From an uncultured Ruminococcus sp. (lineage in GTDB: Bacteria > Bacillota > Clostridia > Oscillospirales > Acutalibacteraceae), in the NCBI GenBank assembly GCA_902765855.1, contig CACXBF010000008.1, positions 1-64,000 on the forward strand: a stretch of 64,000 bases of DNA, read 5' to 3'. Positions 1 to 8,307 of this stretch are shown here, one piece after another (position 1 is the first letter of the stretch; every line of letters starts with the position of its first letter). The translations under genes and the position numbers were made by a program. The notes under the pieces were generated by a model. It worked only from the letters and a program-made list of their open reading frames with translations. It made no database searches and was not told the DNA's origin.

Positions 1-1
1 T

Positions 2-502
2 AACGGAAATAATACCATAGGAATAGATAATGGCGGATGTTTTGTAGGCATCTGCGGTATGAGTACAGAATATTCCTATAATGCAGGTGATGTTTATATG
101 GCACCAACAAATCGTGAAAGATGCAACAGTAATACTGCATATTGGTATACTTCTACTGACACAAATAGTGCTGCATATATAGGTGTTATGGGAACTTCTA
201 TGCGATATGCAGACCATACTACAAACATAGGAAAGCTAACCGTTGACCTTGATAAGAATAATTTTGACCCTGTTTACGGTACATCAAACCTTACTTCGGA
301 AGACTATTTCTCTCATATTGCAATGTATTCTAATGGTTTGGGTTCGTATAATTCAAGCTATGGAGAAATAAATTTCATTCCAAATAAAAAAGATACTAAT
401 AAAATGATAAGACTTGCAACAATGATTGGTATAATAACAGCAATTATAATCGCAACTATGTTGATATTACAGTTGATACAACTGAAGCTCCGGATTGCGT
501 AA
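2..502 (+). CDS. 5' fragment of giant surface protein (enters from outside the window, frameshifted)
   Basis: This reading frame is already open at base 2, so the gene starts upstream of the window. The residues are rich in Asn, Tyr, Gly, Ser and Thr, like the large protein that follows in another frame. From about base 403 this frame turns into an implausible Ile/Leu/Met run and stops at 502, while the +1 frame (codons beginning at 403) carries on with the same Asn/Tyr-rich composition and stays open to 6480. The simplest reading is one gene with a single-base loss in the AAAA run at 401-404. It may be a true mutation, a phase-variable site or a sequencing error. The last 33 or so codons here are probably not native. 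Confidence 0.7.
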   Translation, partial: NGNNTIGIDNGGCFVGICGMSTEYSYNAGDVYMAPTNRERCNSNTAYWYTSTDTNSAAYIGVMGTSMRYADHTTNIGKLTVDLDKNNFDPVYGTSNLTSEDYFSHIAMYSNGLGSYNSSYGEINFIPNKKDTNKMIRLATMIGIITAIIIATMLILQLIQLKLRIA

Positions 503-3500
503 GAAGTTTAGAAATAACCGGAATAGGCTATAGTAATACAGCAGATTACAATTCAAATAATCAAAATCAATTTACTTTTAATAATAATATTAACTATGGA
601 AATATAACTGTTAAAGGAAAATATAATGGTACGGTTACAATTCGTACACTTGGTTATAAGGCACTTTTCGCAAATAATAACCTTAATCTCGGAGATGTTA
701 CAGTAGACGCTGAGATTACCGGAACACTTACCGTATTTGGTTATCAAACGATGAATCAGAACACTAACCGACAATCAAAGATAAAAAATATAGTTAATGG
801 TTGGTATGATGGCTGTTATATTCCAGATGGTATGAAGTCAGATAAATGGAACGAAGTTTTTAATAGCCTTGATAAATCCCGCAGATATGGAAAAATAAAT
901 ATTTCTGGCAAAACTAAAGCTATAATTGTATATGGTGTATTATATCAATATAATAGTTATCAGGCGGAGAAAACAGAAAATCTTATCAATAATGGCGAGA
1001 TAAATCTTACTAATCTTATGGTTGAGGATTCAAATATAACTGTTTATGCTGTTTCAAATAGTATTTGTTATAAATCAAGGAATTATGCTCCTATGACAAT
1101 CCGAGACAGCTACTTTAATTATATAACTAATAATTATAATGTCTATCTTAACGGTGGCTTATCGGGTGAGAATAATATAAATTTTGCACCTATTACAGTT
1201 GAAAATTGCGTTAATAATGCAAAATATAAAGATTCTGGTTTATATTTATCGGGTATAACACATAGCGGAAGAGCTATTCATAGTGAAAACAGAGGAAAAA
1301 TCACAGTAAGAAATCTTTATACAGCTAATGTCAATGGCACAGAGTATATAAGCTCGTGGTGTAAATCTTCAGGAGCTTCAGGCTTTGGCTGGTATGTTCA
1401 TATCGGTGGAATCAGAAGCATAGGAGGAGAAACAGACTATTGTGTAAACTATGCTGATATTTCCGTAGAAAATGCAGACGCATATCGTGTAGGAGGCATT
1501 GTTGGGTATGTTACTTCAACTTCAGCTATATCGAATAGCATAAATTATGGTGATATAAATATTAACGAGAGTGGTGGTGAAGGTTTTGTTGGTGGCATTG
1601 TGGGATATGTCAGTGTTGCAAAATTCACTTTAAGCCATTGTTATAATTTTGCAAATGTCAATGTAACAAATCCAACATCATATTCTTGGGGTACTGGTGC
1701 AACTCTTTATATGGGAGGCGTTGCTGGATATTTAAATGCAGCTTCTATAACTCAGTCAGAAAATTTCGGAAAGCTTTATTATAATAATGATAAGCCTTAT
1801 AATACTGATAATACCAATGATAATACAAGAAAAAGCTATATGTTTATTGGCGGTGTAGTAGGTAATGCACAATCCTTTGATTACATAAACTCGGTTTTGA
1901 ATTATGGTGATATAGAAATTGGTACCGAACGAAACCGTACTGCAACACATGTAGGCGGTATTATAGGTATAAATGATAGATGGAATGATAAAAACCAAAA
2001 GTATATAGGTTATAATATGATAAACTACGGTAATATAAGCGTTGGTTATCTTGAGAGTGGTGGCTTATATGCGGGCGGAATAATCGGATATGCCTATCCA
2101 TACAATACAAACAGTTTAGGCCCAAGACTTACTAATGGCATAAATTATGGTACAGTCGGATATAAGGGTGATAATAAAAATAATAAGATTTATGTAGGCT
2201 CTATTCTTGGTGTAAATGCTCATGGCACACCTATATATCTTAATAATATGGTAGACCTTTCAGAAGCACCGGAGGGTGTAAGCGATTATCCTGTTATAGG
2301 TGGATACTTGAATAATAACGGAAAGGTTTATGATAATTTAACTCTCTATACCAAAAATAAAGCTGCATATGATTCTAACGACCAAAACAGATGTAAATTA
2401 AAGCTTGTGACTCTTGATAAGACCGATACCGAAGATACAGTAGCTATTTATAGCAATAACTTCATATTCAGAAAAGAGATTATCCACGAGCTTACAGACT
2501 ACGATTCTCACCAAAATAATGCAATGGTTTATCAGGATTATGATAATCTTTCACCATATTTGCAGGCTTATTTGACAAGTCGCTTTGGCGATGAGGTTAA
2601 AAGCAACGGCGCATATGTAATTATAGATAAGGCAATAAATGAGTACAGAAGCGTAGACGTATTTATGCCAAGAAGAAAAAGTATTGAGGATAGCTATAAG
2701 AATATACAATTCGGTGTTCAGTATGATGAAAAGAGCGAATCAGCTTGCTTTGACAGCTCTCTCGTCAACGATAACGAACTTAACTCATTATATTCCTCTA
2801 TGGTTTCTCCGTCAGAGAGAACCCTGCAAAAGGACCTTGATATTTATGCACAGCAGATTAAGGATAGTAGTCTTGATGAGCTTATCGAATATAAAATGCA
2901 GACAAAGTGGGAATATACAAATAATGATACAACCTACTATCAGTTCTTTGATAACTATTTGAGCGATATAGAAACTCATTATGCACAGCTTTCTGACGGA
3001 ACATATTCCGATAAGATTAAGTATACGGATATAAATGTCTATATGTCTATAGATGATATAGATTCTTCTGTAGCTCGCAGAAAAGTTCGTGATTCTCAGA
3101 CCGGCAAACCGATAAAGGATGAAAACAATAACTATGTTTATGAAGATGTTGATACAAATGAATATATCTATATTTCTCCTAATATAGAAAGTATATCAGA
3201 ATATTCAAAAATTCAATTCTATCAAGGCGATACAGTAGATACTACCAAGCGTCTTAAAAAGATGAATCATTATACCGACCCATATCCAAAGAATTTATGG
3301 CTTGACGCTAATAATCTTGAGGATAAGCTTTCTGACGAAAATGTAAAGTGGAGTAAATCCATTAACAGCTATAATGGCGATTCAAAAGTAATATTTAATG
3401 ATAAGCAAGAAAGTATCGAATATCGTGATATGTGGGAAATTGCTGTACCATATCGAACCAACAATGACCTTGATAATATGTATACTAAGGTTCTTGGCGT

Positions 3501-6480
3501 TATAACGGCAGAAGACGGAATTCATAAAAATATAGTTGTTGTCCATGTTGTTATAGATAAATATAAGCCTTATGCAACTCTCGATTCTGTATCACTTAAT
3601 ACACCAACAGATGGCATAGTTACAAGCACAACAGATAATGGCGGACTTGAGATTGACCCTGATAAGCATGATTCGGTTACAGATAAGGATAAAAGCGATC
3701 AAACAAAGCCTGCACAGGATGTTATATATTATTCTGTTTCAGATAATTATAAAAATTCAGATGAAAATAGTTTGAAAGGAGAGAATATCCAGACTTATAA
3801 AACTTATTCAAAGGGAAGTAATATCAGTAAATATCCGATGATAACCGTTACAACTCATAATATGAGCAAAGGTGATAAGATTTGGGCAAGTGTCTATAGG
3901 CAGGACAGACTGCCGTCTGCCGAAAATACAAGCTATAACAAGCTTAAATGGAATGAAGACAAAGCTGCTAATCATTATAAAAACTCCTACAAAATTGAAG
4001 TCGGTGAAGTTGAATATGACGAAGACCAAAAGAGTACGGGTAAGGTAGAGATAAGCATTGACGGCTTGATAAATAATTCGGATTGTTTCTATGGTGGTTT
4101 ATATAAGGTGGACCTTATGTATGAGCGAACCAAAAATTCGGGTTCAGGAAAGCATTTTGCAACAATATATTTCTGCAAAGAACATTCGCCACTTAATGCT
4201 ATTCAAGGAACTGGTTGGGGTTATATAAGTTTAGGAGGCTCTCAATATTATCCGAGCCCAGCTACATATACGCGTTACTGGGGAGCTGAAATTAGAGTTT
4301 TAGACCCTCTTTCATATGATAAGCTATATGGAAAATCTGCTGATGGTTACCAACAGGGTTTACTTTTTGTAGGTAGACCAACATATGGTATAAATCCACT
4401 CAGATATTATTACTATTCTAAAGAAGACAACGATGCAACACGAATAGTTACTAATTCAAATAACTATGGTACATATATGAGCCTCAAAGCCTCTATTGCT
4501 AATAATCCAACTTCTACTTACTATGTTGATGCTGATAATCCTATATATAATAAGGAAGAAGAAACAGGTGAGGGAACAGGCGAAGAGACTGACGAAACAC
4601 CAAAGGGAAAATCTGTATCACTCGAAAATGCCGTAGATAAAATCTATGTCAAGAGCGATGCTAAAACAGGGGCTTACTATCCAACAAAATATACCGGTCA
4701 TACAGATATTATGGCTGAGAATGGTGATATTCGCCGTTATATCTATGAACAAATTCATATGGGCGAATACGGAAAAAAAGAAGACGGTACGGCATGGGGT
4801 ACATATGAAAATGAGCCAAAAGTAATAATAAATTCAGCAACAAAAAATGGCTATACCATTTTTGATAAGAATGAGGACGGCTCATATGTTGGAAAGGTTC
4901 TCGGAAACGAAACAAGCGATGTAACCTTTACTGCACAATGGATGAGTTCTAATGTTTCTATGGCAAGAACAGACTCTACCGCCTATAGTGATGCAAAGTA
5001 TAGTGGAAGTGGTTATGCTGCTGACAGAATAAAGATTTATTTCAAGGGAATTTCCTCTGATGATTATACCGAGCTTACAACAGAACAGATAAATAAATAT
5101 TTCCAAAATTCCAAAGGAGAAACAGGCATATCCGTAACAGGTAATAATAATTGGACATTTATTCTGAAAAATAGCGCACCTGTTGGCACATACAAAATTG
5201 TTCCGTATTTCAAATATCGTATGGACTTTACTGATAAAGCTGTAAACAATACGGCAGTTAAGCTTTATGATTATGATACAGGCGAATATCTTGAGAATAA
5301 AGATGCTCTTAATTTTACATGGACAATTCCTTATAGTGTTCCATTTATTATAGAAAATATCCCTAATGATGAAACCTATATAAAAGAATTTAAGGTAAAT
5401 AATCAGCAGTATACACCTTTCATCTTTGAAAATAGCAATATAGATGGTGCAGATTCAAGAGATGTAACTATTCTTAAAGCCAGCGAGAGCGGAGAAATTG
5501 TCTATAAAGGCTATGAAAATGTTATGACAGGTGATAATAGAGTAGATACCTTTAATGTATTTTCATATGTTAAAAAAGACCAGCAGGAGAGCAAAATAAC
5601 CCTTCGAGTGCCTTATAAAGCTAAGCTTCAAAAATATACAGGAAAGATTTCCGGTGAAGATTCTTACCCGAGCTTTAGTGATAGCAAGTGGGAGAGTGCC
5701 GATGCAGAAGAAATTCTTGTTTATGATGAAGAAGGTAATGTTGTAGAAAACGATTATAAGCAATATAGCTTTACAGTAACATATAACGCATATGACGAAG
5801 AAGCTAAAGATTATAGCTATTCTCCATCTATAACATATTATAAGGCTATTGCCGAAGACGGCAAAACCGAAACTCTTTATAAGGTTTCAGTCGTTCCTGG
5901 TGTAAGAAATAAGAGTACGACGCTCGAAGTTGCACAGGAAGGCGAAATAGAAAAGCTCGGCGGTGAGGATGAATTCAAAGAAAAGATGACAAAGATATTC
6001 CAAAAAAGCGATGAAATCTATAAAGAAATTATAGAGAAATATGGAATGATTTCTGCAACTATCAAAGAGCTTAATGGTGATGAAGTAGACGTTTACCAGA
6101 CAAAATATCTAAGCGGAACTTCATCAGGCGAATCTCAGCCATATATATATAACCTCAAAAGCTTTGCTTATGATATAAGCGTAGATTTACCTGCGGGGTA
6201 TACATATGATGTGTTGGTTTTCAGTCAAAGTATGGACAATGCAAATACTCTTAAAAATTCTCAGAATGGCTTTGATGGCAAACAGCTTATTCTCAGCAGT
6301 AGCAGTAAGCAAGATTTGAATATCCGAATAGTCATAAAGAGAGACACTTCAAGTACAATTTGGGGCGTTGAGTATATTTGGAATATGAATAACGCCGCAA
6401 AAGATAGTAGTAATATTGCAATACTTGGCAAGGGCGGAATTTTCAATAACTATGTTTATAGGCGTGAAATAAATCCATAA
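403..6480 (+). CDS. Giant secreted/surface protein with GLUG-type repeats (main part, downstream of frameshift)
   Basis: The frame is open from base 403 to the stop at 6480; the first ATG is at 751, but codons 403-750 have the same composition and are almost certainly coding. Between about 1190 and 2240 there are at least six repeats of the form GGIxGY followed 15-25 residues later by NYGxI, typical of GLUG repeats in bacterial adhesins, expected to form a beta-solenoid. The middle part (about 2380-3500) is charged. From about 3540 come beta-rich segments, one ending in TFTAQW, as in Listeria-Bacteroides type repeats. I see no LPXTG motif or C-terminal membrane segment, so anchoring is unexplained. 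The product is probably extracellular. Two small membrane-tethered genes follow directly and may form a unit with it. The ligand is unknown. Confidence 0.75.
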   Translation, partial: NDKTCNNDWYNNSNYNRNYVDITVDTTEAPDCVRSLEITGIGYSNTADYNSNNQNQFTFNNNINYGNITVKGKYNGTVTIRTLGYKALFANNNLNLGDVTVDAEITGTLTVFGYQTMNQNTNRQSKIKNIVNGWYDGCYIPDGMKSDKWNEVFNSLDKSRRYGKINISGKTKAIIVYGVLYQYNSYQAEKTENLINNGEINLTNLMVEDSNITVYAVSNSICYKSRNYAPMTIRDSYFNYITNNYNVYLNGGLSGENNINFAPITVENCVNNAKYKDSGLYLSGITHSGRAIHSENRGKITVRNLYTANVNGTEYISSWCKSSGASGFGWYVHIGGIRSIGGETDYCVNYADISVENADAYRVGGIVGYVTSTSAISNSINYGDININESGGEGFVGGIVGYVSVAKFTLSHCYNFANVNVTNPTSYSWGTGATLYMGGVAGYLNAASITQSENFGKLYYNNDKPYNTDNTNDNTRKSYMFIGGVVGNAQSFDYINSVLNYGDIEIGTERNRTATHVGGIIGINDRWNDKNQKYIGYNMINYGNISVGYLESGGLYAGGIIGYAYPYNTNSLGPRLTNGINYGTVGYKGDNKNNKIYVGSILGVNAHGTPIYLNNMVDLSEAPEGVSDYPVIGGYLNNNGKVYDNLTLYTKNKAAYDSNDQNRCKLKLVTLDKTDTEDTVAIYSNNFIFRKEIIHELTDYDSHQNNAMVYQDYDNLSPYLQAYLTSRFGDEVKSNGAYVIIDKAINEYRSVDVFMPRRKSIEDSYKNIQFGVQYDEKSESACFDSSLVNDNELNSLYSSMVSPSERTLQKDLDIYAQQIKDSSLDELIEYKMQTKWEYTNNDTTYYQFFDNYLSDIETHYAQLSDGTYSDKIKYTDINVYMSIDDIDSSVARRKVRDSQTGKPIKDENNNYVYEDVDTNEYIYISPNIESISEYSKIQFYQGDTVDTTKRLKKMNHYTDPYPKNLWLDANNLEDKLSDENVKWSKSINSYNGDSKVIFNDKQESIEYRDMWEIAVPYRTNNDLDNMYTKVLGVITAEDGIHKNIVVVHVVIDKYKPYATLDSVSLNTPTDGIVTSTTDNGGLEIDPDKHDSVTDKDKSDQTKPAQDVIYYSVSDNYKNSDENSLKGENIQTYKTYSKGSNISKYPMITVTTHNMSKGDKIWASVYRQDRLPSAENTSYNKLKWNEDKAANHYKNSYKIEVGEVEYDEDQKSTGKVEISIDGLINNSDCFYGGLYKVDLMYERTKNSGSGKHFATIYFCKEHSPLNAIQGTGWGYISLGGSQYYPSPATYTRYWGAEIRVLDPLSYDKLYGKSADGYQQGLLFVGRPTYGINPLRYYYYSKEDNDATRIVTNSNNYGTYMSLKASIANNPTSTYYVDADNPIYNKEEETGEGTGEETDETPKGKSVSLENAVDKIYVKSDAKTGAYYPTKYTGHTDIMAENGDIRRYIYEQIHMGEYGKKEDGTAWGTYENEPKVIINSATKNGYTIFDKNEDGSYVGKVLGNETSDVTFTAQWMSSNVSMARTDSTAYSDAKYSGSGYAADRIKIYFKGISSDDYTELTTEQINKYFQNSKGETGISVTGNNNWTFILKNSAPVGTYKIVPYFKYRMDFTDKAVNNTAVKLYDYDTGEYLENKDALNFTWTIPYSVPFIIENIPNDETYIKEFKVNNQQYTPFIFENSNIDGADSRDVTILKASESGEIVYKGYENVMTGDNRVDTFNVFSYVKKDQQESKITLRVPYKAKLQKYTGKISGEDSYPSFSDSKWESADAEEILVYDEEGNVVENDYKQYSFTVTYNAYDEEAKDYSYSPSITYYKAIAEDGKTETLYKVSVVPGVRNKSTTLEVAQEGEIEKLGGEDEFKEKMTKIFQKSDEIYKEIIEKYGMISATIKELNGDEVDVYQTKYLSGTSSGESQPYIYNLKSFAYDISVDLPAGYTYDVLVFSQSMDNANTLKNSQNGFDGKQLILSSSSKQDLNIRIVIKRDTSSTIWGVEYIWNMNNAAKDSSNIAILGKGGIFNNYVYRREINP

Positions 6481-6509
6481 TCAGTTAATGTTATAGGGCG
6501 TGATTTATT

Positions 6510-7214
6510 GTGAAAAAGCTGTTTCATAACCGTTACTTTTCATTTCTTATGATATATCTTTGTATAATCTCGATGGTAGGTTTGAGCTTATCTTTTTCCC
6601 GTTATACAAGCGGTGATACTAAAACGGAAGATGCACGAGCGGCAATTTATGATGTTGAGATTCATAGCGGTGATTTGCAGTCTGTTGAACAGAATATGAC
6701 AATGACTGTTTATGCAACGAGCAAAATATCAGAAACAAAAAGTATGATAGATGGAACCTATGAAAAGAAACAAGTAAATATTCATAATTTCAGCGAATGT
6801 GATATTTCACTTTCTGATATGGGAATTCAAGACCAATCGGGAAATTTATACGAAAAGCTTATTATTCCTATGAATGAAGAAGAAATATCCGCTTATGAAA
6901 CAAAGTGCGGAAGTATTCCACTTATGGTTTTAGATTATCTCGGAAAAACTGAAGCTGAACTTGCAAATTATACTGATGTAAGAAATATTATAAATGAAAA
7001 GAACAAAGAATCTTTTAAAGCGATAGAAAATAGTGGAGCTATTGATGCAGGGGAAAGCAGAACGTTCTTTATAATTTCTTGGGTAGAGCATGATAATATA
7101 TACAAAGCAGATGCAGACATAAATGAGGATAAAATTTCTCATAAAACATTAAAAGAACTTAATTCTGAGTCAGAAAGTTTTGCTGTTAAGCTTACTTCAG
7201 CACAGGTAGATTAA
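6510..7214 (+). CDS. Small membrane-tethered/exported protein with SFSRY-type N-terminus
   Basis: A protein of 234 residues from a GTG start, 29 bases after the giant gene. Residues 1-30 are a basic then hydrophobic signal segment ending in SFSRYTS, followed after about 10 residues by an Ala-rich stretch leading into beta-like sequence. This layout (hydrophobic core, aromatic-Arg-Tyr, then an Ala-Lys/Val strand) resembles N-termini of clostridial proteins grouped with TasA/camelysin and SipW-type signal peptidases; that link is inference from pattern. The rest is a hydrophilic, acidic domain with no recognised catalytic motif. The next gene has the same N-terminal plan, so the two may be partners on the cell surface, for example minor fibre or anchoring subunits. 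No signal peptidase gene is visible in the window. Confidence 0.7.
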   Translation: MKKLFHNRYFSFLMIYLCIISMVGLSLSFSRYTSGDTKTEDARAAIYDVEIHSGDLQSVEQNMTMTVYATSKISETKSMIDGTYEKKQVNIHNFSECDISLSDMGIQDQSGNLYEKLIIPMNEEEISAYETKCGSIPLMVLDYLGKTEAELANYTDVRNIINEKNKESFKAIENSGAIDAGESRTFFIISWVEHDNIYKADADINEDKISHKTLKELNSESESFAVKLTSAQVD

Positions 7215-7230
7215 AAGAAAAGGAGAGAGT

Positions 7231-7917
7231 ATGATGAATCTTATCCAATTTAAGAAGTATATAACAAAAAGAAATATTATACTTGCTGCCTTTTCGCTTT
7301 TAATGATAATTGGTTTGATATGCGCAAGTACATTTTCAAGGTATAAATCATTAGAACAGCTTGAAGCTGATGCTTATCTTGAAAATTTCTATGCTATTGC
7401 AAGACTTTATTATATAAAGGACGGAGAAACAACCAGACGAGAGGCGACTATAAACGATGAAGGCTATATAGAGCTTACTCCTAAGGAATTTCAAACGATA
7501 ACAGTTGATGTAGAATATACCGGAAAGGCAAAAACATATTGTCGTTTTAAGCTTGATTGTAGTTGGATTCGCAGTGCCTCAGAAACTGTTCCGGACGAAA
7601 ATGGCAGAACCGTTAAAAATGATTATATTGAATTAGTTCCTCACGATTACCCTGAATATACTTGTAGTGATGAAATTTATAATAATGTTGAAAAGGACGG
7701 ATATTTCTATTTTAAGGATATTTTAGAGTCTGAAGAAAATGTTGTAGAACATTATAATGTAATCACTAAAGTGAACTCAGTTGGTAAAGATGTTGAAGAC
7801 CTTATCAACCCTGATAAAGACTATTCTCAGCGAGTAAGAATAAGCTTAGGTGTTGACTGTGTTCAGTATAATAGAGTTTCAGAGCTTTGGAAGATGAATA
7901 AACTTCCTTGGTGGTAA
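7231..7917 (+). CDS. Small membrane-tethered/exported protein, second SFSRY-type
   Basis: A protein of 228 residues with a clear AAAGGAGAG ribosome site just before tandem ATG codons at 7231 and 7234. Residues 13-33 form a hydrophobic helix ending in STFSRYKS, followed by an Ala-containing strand, closely matching the N-terminal plan of the preceding gene. The remainder looks beta-rich and contains a single Cys pair (residues about 107 and 111) and a C-terminal Trp-rich end. It lies 16 bases after its neighbour and just ahead of a strong terminator, so it is the last gene of the surface-protein unit. I do not recognise a family with certainty; TasA/camelysin-like matrix protein is a possible, untested label. 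Confidence 0.7.
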   Translation: MMNLIQFKKYITKRNIILAAFSLLMIIGLICASTFSRYKSLEQLEADAYLENFYAIARLYYIKDGETTRREATINDEGYIELTPKEFQTITVDVEYTGKAKTYCRFKLDCSWIRSASETVPDENGRTVKNDYIELVPHDYPEYTCSDEIYNNVEKDGYFYFKDILESEENVVEHYNVITKVNSVGKDVEDLINPDKDYSQRVRISLGVDCVQYNRVSELWKMNKLPWW

Positions 7918-7929
7918 TAAAATTATAAA

Positions 7930-7977
7930 AGCATATTTGCACATTCTGTATTGTAGAATTGTGCAGATATGCTTTTT
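7930..7977 (+). terminator. Rho-independent terminator after surface-protein unit
   Basis: Long inverted repeat: AGCATATTTGCACA pairs with TGTGCAGATATGCT, with extra pairing near the loop, followed by a T run. It ends the transcription unit of the giant surface protein. Confidence 0.85.
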
Positions 7978-8011
7978 ATGTTATAATAAATTCAAGTGAT
8001 TTTAATATGAA

Positions 8012-8255
8012 TTAAAAGTTTTGCTCAAGCTTTTTCAAAAGCTTGCAGTTTCCAAAGGCAGAGCCTTTGGTCGCCGTCCTTAGACGGCGAAATACTTAAT
8101 GCTCCCTAAAGCGCAGGAGGGTAGAAAAACATTCCAGTGGAATGTTTTTCGTAGGGAACCCTCGCAGGGGGTTCCCTGGTGAAGTGCTTCCGTTGTAAAG
8201 ATATGAAATTGTTTGACAAATCTTGTTCGTAGTGAGCGTGGGAAGATATTTGATG
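8012..8255. repeat. Intergenic modular hairpin repeat, copy 1
   Basis: Contains in order the CAAGC..GCTTG hairpin, the CCAAAGGC-AGA-GCCTTTGG hairpin, a GTCGCCGTC..GACGGCG hairpin, an additional perfect AAAAACATTCC-AGT-GGAATGTTTTT hairpin, the GTAGGGAACCCTCGCAGGG module and a diverged copy of the GACAAGTCTCGCTCGTAG module. The same modules recur in seven other gaps of this window, in either orientation. No credible gene lies inside; the short ORFs here arise from the palindromes. Confidence 0.8.
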
Positions 8256-8307
8256 CAATCGGAGAAACTACCAAAATGATTTTATAGCAACAATGAGGTG
8301 AAATTTA

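Noticed and set aside
8213-8241. TTGACA upstream of addB as a promoter
   Set aside because: No -10 at a suitable distance, and the TTGACA belongs to a diverged repeat module.
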